A DNA stretch of 64,000 bases from contig NZ_CP015839.1 in the NCBI RefSeq assembly GCF_001651805.1, positions 1,116,001 through 1,180,000 on the forward strand, read 5' to 3'. The DNA is from Marinobacterium aestuarii. Its GTDB lineage: Bacteria; Pseudomonadota; Gammaproteobacteria; Pseudomonadales; Balneatricaceae. A program made the translations under genes and the position numbers. The notes under the pieces are model-generated. The model searched no databases. It was not told the DNA's origin and saw only the letters and a list, made by a program, of their open reading frames with translations. Positions within the stretch are counted from its first letter, which is position 1. Each line of letters begins with the position of its first letter. Shown here in pieces: positions 1-12,100 of the stretch.

Positions 1-84
1 ACCCCAGTTGTCGAGGCTGCCGAACAGGCCGTGCAGGATGAGCAGGGGCTCGCCCTGGCCTTGAATCTGGTGATGCAATTGCAT
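1..84 (-). CDS. alpha/beta hydrolase, YbfF-like esterase (N-terminal fragment)
   Basis: Only the first 28 codons lie in the window; the gene runs off the left edge. Read on the minus strand from the ATG at 84, the peptide starts MQLHHQIQGQGEPL and continues into LILHGLFGSLDNWG. The HGLFGSxDNW segment is the oxyanion-hole region typical of YbfF-type alpha/beta-fold esterases, which hydrolyse short acyl esters and acyl-CoA in vitro. The catalytic Ser, Asp and His would lie outside the window. It follows fklB on the same strand, but a MITE-like element (136-319) separates the two. Seen: the N-terminal motif. Inferred: family membership. Substrate is unknown. Confidence 0.75.
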   Translation of the reverse strand, partial: MQLHHQIQGQGEPLLILHGLFGSLDNWG

Positions 85-135
85 GGATGGCTCCGTGCCT
101 CTGGCTCGGCACCAGAGCGGGTTGTACGGGGAATG

Positions 136-319
136 GCTCCCGCTAGCAGCCTGTCGGACTTAACACTGATCTACTGCGGAAAAGCCGAATTTGGTCAATT
201 TATGTGCTCTTTTTTGTTAAATAGAACCACTATTCGCCTCAAAAGAGCCCAAAAACTGCCTCAAATCGGCCTTTCCCTCGCTACGATCGGTCAAGCCCGA
301 TAGGCTGCCAGGCGGGAGC
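136..319 (-). mobile_element. MITE-like element, copy A
   Basis: A non-coding stretch bounded by imperfect inverted repeats: GCTCCCGCTAGCAGCCTGTC at the left, and the reverse complement of about 312-319 plus 295-310 at the right, roughly 27 bp with few differences. Its core (217-245) is identical over 29 bases to the reverse complement of 5092-5120 in copy B. Similarity to copy B extends with substitutions over about 150 bp, including blocks around GTAGCGAG and AGCACA. There is no ORF inside that looks real. The layout fits a miniature inverted-repeat element mobilised in trans by an unidentified transposase. No clear target duplication was found. Confidence 0.6.
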
Positions 320-353
320 GCGGTAACGCGACTCGATCAGGCGCGGGGCCGGA

Positions 354-977
354 TCAGAGGATTTCCAGCAGCTCTACGTCGAAGATCAGGGTGGCGTAGG
401 GCGGGATGCCACCGGGGGAACCCTGAGCACCGTAGGCCAGGTTATAAGGCACGTACAGGCGCCATTTGGCACCCTTGGACATCAGCTGCAGAGCCTGGGT
501 CCAGCCTGCGATAACGCCGCCGACCGGGAATTCAGCCGGCTGGCCACGGTCGTAGGAGCTGTCGAAGACTTTGCCGTCGATGAAGGTGCCGTGGTAATGA
601 ACCTGCACCTTGGAGTCGGCTGTCGGGCTAACGCTGCCATCGCCGGCGTTAACAACTTCATACTGCAAGCCGGATTCGAGGGTGGTAACACCGTCGCGCT
701 GGCCGTTCTCGCTCAGGAAAGCTTCGCCGACAGCGGAAAATTCCTTGGCTTCGGCTTCTTTCTGCTCGCTCAGACGACGATTGATCTCATTGAAAGCCGC
801 CTGAATGTCGGCAACTTCAACGCGCAGTTCCAGGTTGTTGTAGGCATCCTTGATGCCGGTGGCAACCGCATCCAGATCCAGGCCTTCAAAGCCGCCCTGT
901 GCCAGCTGATCGCCCATCTGGCGACCAATGCCGTAGCTCGCGTGTTGTTCCAGTGTTTCCAGTTTCAGTTCAGACAT
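354..977 (-). CDS. fklB: FKBP-type peptidyl-prolyl cis-trans isomerase FklB
   Basis: 207 residues, close to E. coli FklB (206). Residues 1-90 form the helical dimerisation domain and open MSELKLETLEQHASYGIG, matching the conserved QASYGIG region of FkpA_N. Residues about 100-207 are the FKBP domain with the usual VHYHGTFIDGKVFDSS, FPVGGVIAGW and LAYG elements, ending in VELLEIL as in E. coli. It catalyses cis/trans isomerisation of X-Pro bonds. There is no signal peptide, so it is probably cytoplasmic. It lies downstream of the M23 peptidase and xseA on the same strand with a 57-bp gap that could carry its own promoter. Confidence 0.95.
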   Translation of the reverse strand: MSELKLETLEQHASYGIGRQMGDQLAQGGFEGLDLDAVATGIKDAYNNLELRVEVADIQAAFNEINRRLSEQKEAEAKEFSAVGEAFLSENGQRDGVTTLESGLQYEVVNAGDGSVSPTADSKVQVHYHGTFIDGKVFDSSYDRGQPAEFPVGGVIAGWTQALQLMSKGAKWRLYVPYNLAYGAQGSPGGIPPYATLIFDVELLEIL

Positions 978-1034
978 GCATAACCCTGTCGGTTCTGTGA
1001 TTTTAAAAGCGGGCAGGCTACCACAAGCGGCGCT

Positions 1035-1910
1035 TTATTTCTTGTCGATAAATGGCTGCTCGTTGACAAACAGCAACGGGTCGACCCGTGCGTTGTTAAG
1101 GCTAAGACTCCAGTGCAGGTGGGCTCCGGTGACGCGGCCAGTCTTGCCAACCAGCCCCAGCTGTTCGCCGGCGGCCATGCTTTGGCCCGGCGCTACATCG
1201 ATACGGCTGAGGTGGCAGTAGAGACTGCTGAGGCCAAAACCGTGATCGACAATAATGGTATTGCCGTTGAAAAAGTAGTTGCCGGTGGCGCGCACGACGC
1301 CTGGCGCCGGTGCCCGTATAGGTGCGCCTTCGGGGGCGGCGATATCGAGACCACTGTGGGGGTTGCGCGGCTGCTGGTTAAAGTAGCGCTTGAGGCCAAA
1401 GGGGCTGCTGAAGCGCCCGTCTGCCGGCAAGGCGAAATGCAGCACCGGAGCTGCGGGTTCAGACCAGTAACTGAAGGCTGCATCCATCTCGGCTCTTTCT
1501 CGCGTCCAGCGTTTCAGGTCCTCCGGATCCGGGTCTACATGGCGTTTGTTTTTAACGGTCAGGTACTGCGCCTTGTAGGTCTTGTCTTTGATATCGAAAG
1601 CCAGGGCCTTGCCGTTGATATCCAGTTGCTGCGAGGCGCTGGCATCGGCGTCCAGGGGGATGCCGACGACGGCGAGCCACTGGTCGGGGCCGGCTGCGGG
1701 GTTCGGTACCACCAGTACCCGGGCATCCTGATAGCTGACCCTGGGCGCGGCGGCGGCCTGGAAGGGCACCAGGGCCACGCCGCCGGGTACGCGGGACTCC
1801 TGCGGAAGTCGGCTGTCGGCGCTGGCGGCGTGGGCCGTCAGCAGGCTGCCGAGCAGCAACACCGGCAGCAAAAGCTGTTTGGATATCCGGTTGGAAAGCG
1901 GTGCGGGCAT
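1035..1910 (-). CDS. M23-family metallopeptidase, exported
   Basis: 291 residues. The N-terminus has basic residues followed by a hydrophobic run (LLLPVLLLGSLLTAHAASA), read as a Sec signal peptide cleaved near residue 31. The C-terminal half is a LytM/M23 domain: HSGLDIAAPEG supplies the HxxxD zinc ligands and HLHW the second histidine motif, so the active site looks intact. Predicted periplasmic or outer-membrane-facing endopeptidase acting on peptidoglycan cross-links. Its ATG shares one base with the xseA TAA (TAATG), so the two genes are almost certainly cotranscribed and translationally coupled. Precise substrate is unknown. Confidence 0.9.
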   Translation of the reverse strand: MPAPLSNRISKQLLLPVLLLGSLLTAHAASADSRLPQESRVPGGVALVPFQAAAAPRVSYQDARVLVVPNPAAGPDQWLAVVGIPLDADASASQQLDINGKALAFDIKDKTYKAQYLTVKNKRHVDPDPEDLKRWTRERAEMDAAFSYWSEPAAPVLHFALPADGRFSSPFGLKRYFNQQPRNPHSGLDIAAPEGAPIRAPAPGVVRATGNYFFNGNTIIVDHGFGLSSLYCHLSRIDVAPGQSMAAGEQLGLVGKTGRVTGAHLHWSLSLNNARVDPLLFVNEQPFIDKK

Positions 1911-3262
1911 TAGCGGTTCTCGTCGGGCATCAGGGTGGCGGTAACCCGGCTGTGCACGCGGCCTTTGGCCAGGCGGGTTTCGATCAGGTCGTCAACCGCA
2001 AGCAGGCTGGCATCGTCGATGACCTGGCCGCGGTTGTCCTGCACTATGGCGTAGCCACGCTCCAGCGTGGCCAGCGGGCTCACGGCGTTCAATTGGCCGG
2101 CCATGGCGGCGCTGCGCAGACGCTTGTCGTGCAGCAGGTAGTGCATCTGGCGCTCCAACTGCATGCGCAGGGCGGCCAGGTGCTGGCGCAGCTGGGCAAT
2201 CTGGCGCTGCGGGCGACTCTGTACCAGCCGAGCCTGCTGGCGTTCGAGCCGGGTGCGCTTGTCGCTGAGCAGGCGCAGGGCGGCCTTGCGCAGGCGCAGT
2301 TCCAGCTCATCCAGACGCTGGGCGCGTTCGCGCAGGCGCTCCCCGGGGTGACGCAGTCGGCGCTGCAGTGCGATCAGGCGTTCCTGATACTGCTGCAGCT
2401 GTTGTCCGAGCCGTGCCTGCAGGCGCCTGCGTGCCTGGTCGAGGCGCAGCTGCAGTTCGCGCTGATCGGGGGTCAACAGCTCGGCGGCGGCGGAGGGAGT
2501 GGGGGCGCGCAGGTCGGCGACAAAGTCGCTGATCGATATATCGGTTTCATGGCCCACGGCGCTGACGACGGGGATGCGACAGGCGTGAATGGCACGGGCC
2601 ACGCTCTCTTCATTAAAGGGCCACAGGTCCTCCAGTGAGCCGCCGCCGCGGCCAATAATAATCACGTCACACTGATCGTGTTGCTGGGCCAATTTCAGCG
2701 CTCGCACCAGGGCGGGGGCCGCTTCCGCACCTTGTACGGCGCTGGGATAGAGCGTGACGGGCAGGCCGGGGAAACGGCGCTTCAGCACGCTGAGAATATC
2801 GTGGATGGCGGCGCCCGTGGGCGAGGTGATCACGCCCAGGTGGCGCGGGTGCGCTGGCAAAGGCTGCTTGCCGGCCTGGTCAAACAGGCCCTCGGCGTCG
2901 AGGCGCAGTTTCAGGGCTTCGAATGCCTGCTGCAGTTGGCCAACACCGCTTTCTTCCATGTAATCGCAGATCAGCTGGAATTCGCCACGGCCCTCATAAA
3001 GGGATACCTTGGCCCGCACCATGACCTGATCACCATCCCTGGGGCGGTATTTCAGGAACTGGCTGCGGTTGCGAAACAGCGCGCAGCGCACCTGGGCGCG
3101 TTCATCCTTGAGGGTGAAATACCAGTGGCCGGAACTGGGGCGCACAAAATTCGATATTTCCCCCTGTACCTGAATCATCATGAACGAGCTTTCCAGCAAG
3201 GATCGGGCCTGCCGGTTAAGGTCGGAAACGGAGAGGGCGTGGGTCTGGGCTTTTAGGATCAT
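1910..3262 (-). CDS. xseA: exodeoxyribonuclease VII large subunit
   Basis: 450 residues (E. coli 456). An N-terminal OB-fold domain (about 1-100, with the segment [20 protein letters not shown]) is followed by the catalytic region containing [25 protein letters not shown] and SAVGHETD. A long coiled-coil-rich C-terminal half is full of Arg, Gln and Leu. With XseB it degrades single-stranded DNA to oligonucleotides. xseB is not in the window. It is transcribed divergently from guaB, as in many gammaproteobacteria, and its stop overlaps the M23 peptidase start by one base. Confidence 0.97.
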   Translation of the reverse strand: MILKAQTHALSVSDLNRQARSLLESSFMMIQVQGEISNFVRPSSGHWYFTLKDERAQVRCALFRNRSQFLKYRPRDGDQVMVRAKVSLYEGRGEFQLICDYMEESGVGQLQQAFEALKLRLDAEGLFDQAGKQPLPAHPRHLGVITSPTGAAIHDILSVLKRRFPGLPVTLYPSAVQGAEAAPALVRALKLAQQHDQCDVIIIGRGGGSLEDLWPFNEESVARAIHACRIPVVSAVGHETDISISDFVADLRAPTPSAAAELLTPDQRELQLRLDQARRRLQARLGQQLQQYQERLIALQRRLRHPGERLRERAQRLDELELRLRKAALRLLSDKRTRLERQQARLVQSRPQRQIAQLRQHLAALRMQLERQMHYLLHDKRLRSAAMAGQLNAVSPLATLERGYAIVQDNRGQVIDDASLLAVDDLIETRLAKGRVHSRVTATLMPDENR

Positions 3263-3415
3263 GGCTGCATCTTAAGGAGGCGCCGAACAAGTCGCAATAG
3301 GGCGTATTCGCACCGGGATAAGCGGTTGTCGGTTGCGTCTGTGTTAGCCTGTGTGCGACGGCGGCCAGAGAGAGCCGCCTGGCCCGGATACAGGCTGGTC
3401 AGAGGTTAATCGTTT

Positions 3416-4965
<1,550 letters not shown>

Positions 4966-4984
4966 ACCTTGTAACATCTCCGAC

Positions 4985-5021
4985 AAATGGGGTGGCAACT
5001 GACCGCTCCATTTTTTTTTTT
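4985..5021 (+). terminator. Rho-independent terminator after guaB
   Basis: An 11-bp stem (4985-4995 with 5003-5013, two G-U pairs) with a 7-base loop is followed by an uninterrupted run of T to 5021. It should cut most guaB transcripts before guaA, so guaA probably has additional initiation from the 5021-5227 region. Confidence 0.85.
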
Positions 5022-5193
5022 GCCAGGAGGCTGTCCGATAATGCTGGCCGTAGCGAGAGCCGACTGATTTGAGCTGATTTTGGTGATGTTTTGAGGCGAA
5101 TAGTGGTTCTATTTAACGAAAAACAGCACAGAAAACAGCCAAACTCAGGTGGTTCGCAGCAGGTTGAGTATTGTTGGCCAGTCTCCTAGTGCA
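5021..5193 (+). mobile_element. MITE-like element, copy B, between guaB and guaA
   Basis: The ends are imperfect inverted repeats: AGGAGGCTGTCCGATAATGC at the left versus the reverse complement of about 5170-5189 at the right. Positions 5092-5120 match copy A (217-245, opposite strand) at 29 of 29 bases, with partial similarity along the rest. No coding capacity. It sits in the guaB-guaA intergenic space immediately after the guaB terminator, so it may supply or disrupt the guaA promoter. Confidence 0.6.
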
Positions 5194-5227
5194 TTAGTTG
5201 CCCGGCAACCGGTGGAGACACTGTCGA

Positions 5228-6808
5228 ATGACACAAGATATTCATGCACAACGCATCCTGATCCTGGATTTTGGTTCCCAGTACACCCAGCTGATCGCGC
5301 GCAGGGTTCGCGAAATCGGTGTGTACAGCGAAATTCATCCCTGGGATATGGACGAAACGGCCATCCGCGAGTTCGCCCCTGTGGGTATTATCCTCGCCGG
5401 CGGTCCTGAATCGGTCACCGAGTATGATTCGCCCCGTGCGCCCCAGGCCGTGTTTGACCTGGGTATTCCGGTGCTGGGCATCTGCTACGGCATGCAGACC
5501 ATGGCCGAACAGCTGGGCGGCAAGGTTGAGACTTCCGACAAGCGCGAGTTCGGCTATGCCAAGGTACGCCTTGCCGGCAGCCCGAGCCGTCTGCTCGAAG
5601 GTATTGAGGATCATCTGGCCAACAACGGCTCGCTGATTCTGGATGTGTGGATGAGCCACGGCGACAAGGTCACCGAGCTGCCGGAAGGTTTTGCGATCAT
5701 CGCATCCACCGATTCTGCGCCAGTGGCAGCCATGTGCGATCCCAAGCGCAAGCTCTATGGCGTGCAGTTCCATCCTGAGGTGACACACACCAAGCAGGGT
5801 GGTCGCATCCTCGAGCGTTTCGTGCGTGAAATCTGCAACACCGACGGCCTCTGGACGGCGGCGAACATTGTCAGCGACCTGACCGCCAAGGTGCGTGCCC
5901 AGGTTGGCAATCAGAAGGTTCTGCTGGGATTGTCTGGGGGTGTGGATTCGTCTGTTGTGGCGGCGCTGCTGCACAAGGCGATTGGCGATCAGCTGACCTG
6001 TGTGTTTGTCGATAACGGCCTGCTGCGCAAGAACGAAGGCGATCATGTCATGGACATGTTTGCCCAGAACATGGGTGTGCGCGTGGTCCGTGCCAATGCC
6101 CAGGAAAAGTTCCTGTCCCGTCTGCTGGGTGAAAATGACCCGGAGAAGAAGCGCAAGCTGATCGGCAACACCTTTATCGAAGTCTTCGATGAAGAAGCCA
6201 CCACGCTGAAGGACGTTAACTTCCTGGCGCAGGGGACTATCTATCCGGACGTAATCGAGTCTGCGGCCTCCAAGACAGGCAAGGCGCACGTGATCAAGTC
6301 GCACCACAACGTGGGCGGCCTGCCGGATGACATGCAGTTTGAACTGGTTGAGCCGCTGCGCGAACTCTTCAAGGATGAAGTGCGCAAGATAGGTCTGGAG
6401 CTGGGCCTGCCCTACGATATGGTCTACCGTCACCCCTTCCCGGGTCCGGGTCTGGGCGTACGTATTCTGGGTGAAGTCAAAAAGGAATACGCCGATATCC
6501 TGCGTGAGGCGGATGCCATCTTTATTGAAGAGCTGCACAACGCCGGCTGGTATCACAAGACCAGCCAGGCTTTTGCTGTCTTCCTGCCGGTGAAGTCCGT
6601 GGGTGTGGTGGGTGACGGTCGCCGTTACGAATACGTCATCGCGCTGCGCGCTGTCGAAACCATCGATTTCATGACTGCCCGCTGGGCGCACCTGCCCTAC
6701 GAGCTGCTGGAAACCGTATCAAGCCGCGTGATCAACGAGATCCCGCAGGTATCCCGCGTGACCTATGATGTGTCCAGCAAGCCGCCGGCCACTATCGAGT
6801 GGGAATGA
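5228..6808 (+). CDS. guaA: GMP synthase (glutamine-hydrolysing)
   Basis: 526 residues (E. coli 525). It converts XMP to GMP using glutamine and ATP. The N-terminal class I glutamine amidotransferase domain has the nucleophile Cys86 in GICYGMQ and His/Glu in QFHPEVTHT. The ATP pyrophosphatase domain has the SGGVDSS P-loop near residue 235. The C-terminal dimerisation domain ends TIEWE like other GuaA proteins. The ATG at 5228 is chosen over an upstream in-frame start because [19 protein letters not shown] aligns with the family N-terminus and GGAG at 5214-5217 serves as ribosome-binding site. Confidence 0.98.
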   Translation: MTQDIHAQRILILDFGSQYTQLIARRVREIGVYSEIHPWDMDETAIREFAPVGIILAGGPESVTEYDSPRAPQAVFDLGIPVLGICYGMQTMAEQLGGKVETSDKREFGYAKVRLAGSPSRLLEGIEDHLANNGSLILDVWMSHGDKVTELPEGFAIIASTDSAPVAAMCDPKRKLYGVQFHPEVTHTKQGGRILERFVREICNTDGLWTAANIVSDLTAKVRAQVGNQKVLLGLSGGVDSSVVAALLHKAIGDQLTCVFVDNGLLRKNEGDHVMDMFAQNMGVRVVRANAQEKFLSRLLGENDPEKKRKLIGNTFIEVFDEEATTLKDVNFLAQGTIYPDVIESAASKTGKAHVIKSHHNVGGLPDDMQFELVEPLRELFKDEVRKIGLELGLPYDMVYRHPFPGPGLGVRILGEVKKEYADILREADAIFIEELHNAGWYHKTSQAFAVFLPVKSVGVVGDGRRYEYVIALRAVETIDFMTARWAHLPYELLETVSSRVINEIPQVSRVTYDVSSKPPATIEWE

Positions 6809-6826
6809 TCGTTAACTAAGTGATCC

Positions 6827-6852
6827 AAAAGCCCGCTGCTGCGGGCTTTTTT
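6827..6852 (+). terminator. Rho-independent terminator after guaA
   Basis: AAAAGCCCGC, loop TGCT, GCGGGCTTTTTT: a GC-rich 6-bp core stem extended by A-T pairs and followed by T6. The A-tract on the 5' side would also permit function on the opposite strand. A GGA-hairpin array begins immediately after it. Confidence 0.92.
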
Positions 6853-6990
6853 ATACATGGATGTATTTATCCTGCGTGTGCATGGATGCACAAAAGCAGG
6901 GTTTATACATGGATGTATTTATCCTGCGTGTGCACGGATGCACAAAAGCAGGGTTTATGTACAGTATGCCGCGAGCGCAGGGATGCGCAG
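6852..6990 (+). repeat. GGA-loop hairpin array 1 (guaA-tadA)
   Basis: Two tandem 52-bp units, each with TACATGGATGTA (6854-6865; 6906-6917) and a TGTGCAyGGATGCACA hairpin (6877-6892; 6929-6944), followed by GCGCAGGGATGCGC (6975-6988). All five small palindromes put GGA in the loop when read on the plus strand. The same modules recur in arrays 2-4. Here both flanking genes are on the plus strand, and no minus-strand GGA hairpin is present. The array forms part of the tadA leader. Confidence 0.85.
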
Positions 6991-7010
6991 GGGCGGCGGC
7001 AGGAGAGGGC

Positions 7011-7544
7011 ATGGTTGACGAGCAGCGAACGATCGACGAGCGCTGGATGGATGAGGCGCTGCTGATGGCCATGCAGGCCGATGCCGCCGGTGAGGTGCCG
7101 GTCGGTGCCGTGGTGGTACTGGATGGCGAGATTATCGGCCGTGGCTGGAACAGGCCCATCAGCGGCCATGATCCCACCGCCCATGCCGAGATCATGGCGC
7201 TGCGCGAGGCGGCGGCGGCGATCGGCAATTACCGTCTGGTGGGGGCGGACCTGTATGTCACCATCGAGCCGTGCACCATGTGTGCCGGTGCCATAGTGCA
7301 CGGGCGCATCCGTCGGCTGGTGTTTGGCGCCACTGAGCCCAAGTCCGGTGCTGTGGTCAGCAACGGCCAGTTGTTGCAGCAGGCCTGGCTGAATCACGGC
7401 GTTGTGGTAGAGGGCGGTATAAGGGCGCAGCAGTGCAGCGAGCGCATCAGTGATTTCTTTCACCGTCGCCGGGAACAGAAGCGGGCTCAGAAGCAGGCGT
7501 CGCGGGCTCTTCCGGAGGCTGCGCCGGGCGATGGGCAGGGCTGA
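7011..7544 (+). CDS. tadA: tRNA-specific adenosine deaminase
   Basis: 177 residues (E. coli TadA 167). It deaminates wobble A34 to inosine in tRNA-Arg(ACG). The zinc site is intact: HAE in TAHAEIMAL (catalytic Glu) and PCTMC (EPCTMCAGAIVHGRI). The longer open frame upstream runs through the repeat array and is not used; ATG at 7011 is preceded by a strong AGGAGAGG (7001-7008). It is located after guaA and before the convergent mltF, a common gammaproteobacterial order. The leader carries five GGA-loop hairpins, the last ending 22 bases before the start. Confidence 0.96.
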   Translation: MVDEQRTIDERWMDEALLMAMQADAAGEVPVGAVVVLDGEIIGRGWNRPISGHDPTAHAEIMALREAAAAIGNYRLVGADLYVTIEPCTMCAGAIVHGRIRRLVFGATEPKSGAVVSNGQLLQQAWLNHGVVVEGGIRAQQCSERISDFFHRRREQKRAQKQASRALPEAAPGDGQG

Positions 7545-7623
7545 GCGCGCAGAGTGATAGGGCGGACGGTCTTCCTGCGGCTTTTGATCAGCGTTTCGCC
7601 GGGGCTGGGCTCCGGTGAAGCGC

Positions 7624-9087
7624 TTAAAGTGTTGGTGGCAGGGTTTCCAGTACGGCCTCGCCGGGGCTGGGTTCCGATACTGTGTTGTCGCGGTTTTGGC
7701 GAATACGGTCTAGTTGTTTTTCCCAGCGCAGCAGGTCGATGTATTTCTGGATATTGTTGACGTAGAGCACGGGCTCATAGCCGCGGGCGTACCCCAGGCG
7801 CACGGTGCTATAGTATTTTTCCTTGGTTAGCAGGGGCAGGTGTTTGGCGACATCCTCCCAGCTATCGGGGTTCTTGCCAGCGCGCTGTGTAAGGATGCGG
7901 GCATCTTCAAGGTGGCCGAAGCCGACGTTGTAGCCGGCCAGGGCCATCCAGGTGTGATCGGGCTCGGGGATGCGCTCGGGAATCTGGTTCTTTACGCTGA
8001 TCAGGTAGTGGGCGCCGCCGATGATGCTCTGGATGGGGTCGGTGCGATCCTCCACGCCCACTTCCGAGGCCGCGGCATTGGTCAGCATCATGATGCCCTT
8101 TACGCCGGTGGGGGAGACCGCCGCCGGATTCCAGTGTGACTCCTGGTAGGCCACCGAGGCGAGCAGGGTCCAGTCGATATCGGTTTCCTGTTCGGCGATG
8201 TAAAAGTACTGCTCGTATTCCGGCAGGCGCTCGCGCAGGTCTTTCTTGAAAGTGACGGTATCGAAGTAATTGAGGGCGTTGCTGCGCTCGAAGTATTTTT
8301 CCCGCAGCTGGCGAATCAGTTCGCGGGTTTCTGCCTTGGCAAAGAACTGGTTCAGCGCTTCCAGCATGGAGCCGTCCTGCAGTTTGGGCAGCATCCAGGC
8401 GACGGGTTGGGGCTGTTCCAGTGCAAAGGCTTTTTCGAGGCCAGGGAAGAAGGAGTACTGGCCGTCGAAGCGGATGCTGTCGGCAATGGTGTAATCGATC
8501 TCCTGGTTGTGCACCTGTTCCAGCAGGTCGTTGACACTGAGCGCGTCTGTTTCTTCCCAGCTCAGCTCCGGAAAGTCCTGTTGGTACTGGCGCAGCAGTT
8601 CGCTGTGGCTGGAGTTGGCGACCACGCGGATCTGCTTGCCGATCAGGTCCTTGATGGAGGTGGGGGCGGGCTTGCCCTGGGTGACGCGGTAGATCAGGTT
8701 GGCGGCGCTTTCCATGTAGGGCGGTGCGAAGCTGAAGTCCTGCTGACGCTCGGGGGTGATGGTCAGGCCGGCGGCGGCGAGGTGGGCGCTGCGCTCGCGT
8801 ACCTGACGCAGCAGGTCGGAGAAGTTGTCCGGGATCTGCAGTTCCAGTCGCACGCCTATCTCGCTGGCGAAGGCCTGGGCGAGCTCATATTCGAAGCCGG
8901 AGGGCTCGCCCTTGTCGAGAAAATAGTCGCTGGGGGTGTTGCGGGTCGCCAGGCGCAGCACGCCGCGTTCCTGGATAACTTCCAGTCGCGTCAGGCTGTT
9001 GTAGCTCACAAGTGCCGGAAAACTCAGCAAAACAAGCAGGCTGAGCAGGATAAGGGCATCTTTGCGGCGATGAAGGTTCAGCAACAT
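7624..9087 (-). CDS. mltF: membrane-bound lytic murein transglycosylase F
   Basis: 487 residues. A short N-terminal hydrophobic segment ([19 protein letters not shown], about residues 10-28) serves as signal or anchor. It is followed by a periplasmic solute-binding-like domain (about 35-265, with [15 protein letters not shown]) and an SLT lysozyme-like domain (about 285-455). The catalytic Glu is in YQESHWNP, with GIMMLT and AGYNVG motifs. It cleaves glycan strands to 1,6-anhydromuropeptides. The start at 9087 is chosen over a frame extending 51 codons further because that extension would overlap the purL leader and lacks a signal-like sequence. Divergent from purL across 108 bp. Confidence 0.95.
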   Translation of the reverse strand: MLLNLHRRKDALILLSLLVLLSFPALVSYNSLTRLEVIQERGVLRLATRNTPSDYFLDKGEPSGFEYELAQAFASEIGVRLELQIPDNFSDLLRQVRERSAHLAAAGLTITPERQQDFSFAPPYMESAANLIYRVTQGKPAPTSIKDLIGKQIRVVANSSHSELLRQYQQDFPELSWEETDALSVNDLLEQVHNQEIDYTIADSIRFDGQYSFFPGLEKAFALEQPQPVAWMLPKLQDGSMLEALNQFFAKAETRELIRQLREKYFERSNALNYFDTVTFKKDLRERLPEYEQYFYIAEQETDIDWTLLASVAYQESHWNPAAVSPTGVKGIMMLTNAAASEVGVEDRTDPIQSIIGGAHYLISVKNQIPERIPEPDHTWMALAGYNVGFGHLEDARILTQRAGKNPDSWEDVAKHLPLLTKEKYYSTVRLGYARGYEPVLYVNNIQKYIDLLRWEKQLDRIRQNRDNTVSEPSPGEAVLETLPPTL

Positions 9088-9195
9088 AGTTCGGGCTTTT
9101 CTGGTATCCGTAGGGCTGTTTCGGTAAAATTCAGGGCCTGTTTTTTCTGTAATCCCTGTCCGTCCAGGCATACTTTCAAGAGGCTCGAAAACGAC

Positions 9196-12100
9196 ATGCT
9201 CGTACTGCGTGGAGCGCCCGCTCTTTCTGCATTCCGTCACGAAAAGCTGCTGTCAGCCCTGCAATCCAAAGTTGCAGCGGTTACGGCGCTCTACGGCGAG
9301 TTCATCCATTTTGCCGACCTCAAGCAGGAGCTGGCGGATAGCCAGCGTAATGTACTGGATCGTATCCTGCGTTACGGCCCCAAAGCCGAAGCCGGTGAGC
9401 CCCAGGGTGAACTGGTGCTGGTGGTTCCCCGTCCCGGCACCATTTCACCCTGGTCCTCCAAGGCGACCGACATTGCCCGCAACTGTGGTCTGTCTGACGT
9501 CAAGCGCCTCGAGCGTGGTGTGGCGTACTATATTCAGTCATCCCAGGCGCTGGATCAAGCCGATCGTGCGCTGATTCGTGCAGAGCTGCAGGATCGTATG
9601 GTTGAAGCCGTGCTGGGTTCGCTGGACGAAGCCGCGCAGCTGTTTGTGGAGGACGTGCCACAGCCGCTGAGTCGCGTTGATGTGCTGGGCGGTGGGCGTG
9701 ATGCCCTGGCTCAGGCCAATACGGCTCTGGGTCTGGCACTGGCCGACGACGAGATCGACTACCTGGTCGACAGCTTCAAGGGGCTGGATCGCAATCCGAC
9801 CGACGTCGAGCTGATGATGTTTGCCCAGGCCAACTCCGAACATTGCCGTCACAAGATCTTCAATGCCTCCTGGGATATCGACGGTGAAGAGCAGGATCGT
9901 TCCCTGTTTGCGATGATCCGCAACACCCACGAACTGGGCGGTGAAGGCGTGCTATCGGCGTACAAGGATAACGCCGCTGTTATCGTTGGCAGCCGGGCCG
10001 GACGCTTCTACCCGGATGCTGAAAGCCGCGAATATGGCGCCAATCAGGAAGATATCCACATCCTGATCAAGGTTGAGACGCACAACCATCCGACCGCCAT
10101 TGCGCCCCACCCGGGTGCAGCAACGGGCTCCGGTGGCGAGATTCGCGACGAAGGTGCGACGGGGCGTGGCGGCAAGCCGAAGGCGGGTCTGACCGGTTTC
10201 AGCGTTTCCGACCTGAATATCCCAGGTTTTGTGCAGCCCTGGGAATCCCAGTACGGCAAGCCGGACCGCATTGTCTCGGCGCTGGATATCATGCTCGAAG
10301 GCCCCATAGGTGGTGCGGCTTTCAACAACGAATTTGGCCGCCCGGCCCTGACGGGCTACTTCCGTACCTTTGAGCAGCGCGTCAACGGTGCTGCCGGCGA
10401 GGAAGTGCGTGGTTACCACAAGCCCATCATGCTGGCGGGTGGTCTGGGCAATATCCGTGGGGATCATGTCGAAAAAGGCGAGATCCAGACCGGCGCCAAG
10501 CTGGTGTGCCTCGGCGGGCCTGCCATGCAGATCGGTCTGGGCGGCGGGGCGGCATCGTCCATGTCCTCCGGCACTTCTTCCGAAGATCTGGATTTTGCAT
10601 CGGTGCAGCGTGGCAACCCCGAGCTGGAGCGCCGCTGCCAGGAAGTCATCGATCAGTGCTGGCAGATGGGCGACGTCAACCCCATCGCCTTTATTCATGA
10701 CGTCGGCGCGGGCGGTCTGTCCAATGCCTTCCCCGAGCTGGTAAAGGACGGCGGTCGCGGCGGTGATTTCGGGCTGCGCAATATCAACAGTGACGAGCCT
10801 GGCATGACGCCGCTGGCCATCTGGTGCAACGAGGCGCAGGAACGCTATGTGCTGGCGGTGCAACCGCAGGACATGGCGCGCTTCGAAGCTATCTGTGCCC
10901 GTGAGCGCTGCCCCTATGCCATCGTCGGTGAGGCGACGCAAGAGCATCACCTGACGCTTGGCGATACGCATTTTGATAACAAGCCGGTGGATCTGCCGAT
11001 GAGCGTGCTCTTCGGCAAGCCGCCGAAGATGCACCGCAGCGTGCAGCGCAGCAGCTACGAGGTGGCCGAGTTCTCGACCGATGGTATCGTGCTGGGTGAA
11101 GCGGTTGAGCGCGTGCTGCGTCTGCCGGCGGTGGGTTCCAAGTCTTTCCTGATCACCATTGGCGACCGCTCCATTACCGGCCAGGTGGCCCGTGACCAGA
11201 TGGTCGGTCCCTGGCAGGTGCCGGTGGCGGACTGTGCCGTCACCACTTCGGCCTACGATACCTATGCTGGTGAAGCCATGGCGCTGGGCGAGCGTACGCC
11301 GCTGGCGCTGGTGGATGGCCCGGCTTCCGGGCGCATGGCCATCGGCGAGACCCTGACCAACCTGGCGGCGGCGCGCATTGGCGAGATCGGCGAAGTGCGG
11401 CTGTCGGCCAACTGGATGTGTGCTGCCGGTCACCCGGGTGAAGATGAAAAACTCTATGACACAGTGCGTGCCGTTGGCATGGAGCTGTGCCCGCAGCTGG
11501 GCATTACCGTGCCGGTGGGCAAGGATTCCATGTCCATGCGTACTGTCTGGGATGACAATGGCGAGCAGAAGAGCGTTACTGCACCACTGTCGCTGATTAT
11601 TTCCGGCTTTGCGCCGGTGCTGGATGCGCGCAAGACACTGACGCCGCAACTGCGTACCGACAAGGGCGAAACCGATCTGATCCTGCTGGATCTGGGTAAC
11701 GGCCAGAACCGCCTGGGACTGTCTGCGCTGGCGCAGGTGTATAGCCAGGTCGGTCAGTCGGTACCGGATGTGGATGATGCCGATCAGTTGGCAGCGTTCT
11801 TTGCCGCCATTCAGGAGTTGAACGAGCAGGATCTGCTGCTGGCGTACCATGACCGTTCTGATGGTGGTCTGCTTGCGACCGTGGCTGAAATGGCCTTTGC
11901 CGGTCATGCCGGTGTGGATCTGCATCTTGATCTGCTGGCGGCGGATGCATCCGAAATCGCGGCGGCGCTTTTTGCCGAAGAGCTTGGTGCCGTGGTGCAG
12001 GTCTCCAGGGCTGATACCGAAACCGTACTGACGGAGCTTAACGCTGCGGGTCTGGGCGATATTGCCAAGGTTATAGGTTCGCTGAATGACGACGATCAGC

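Noticed and set aside
6852-6990. CRISPR array
   Set aside because: Units are tandem without unique spacers of constant length, each unit is itself palindromic, and no cas gene is nearby.
6861-7010. 50-codon N-terminal extension of TadA
   Set aside because: It is translated from the GGA-hairpin repeats (repeated MYLSCVCMDAQ-like peptides) and precedes the real Shine-Dalgarno sequence.
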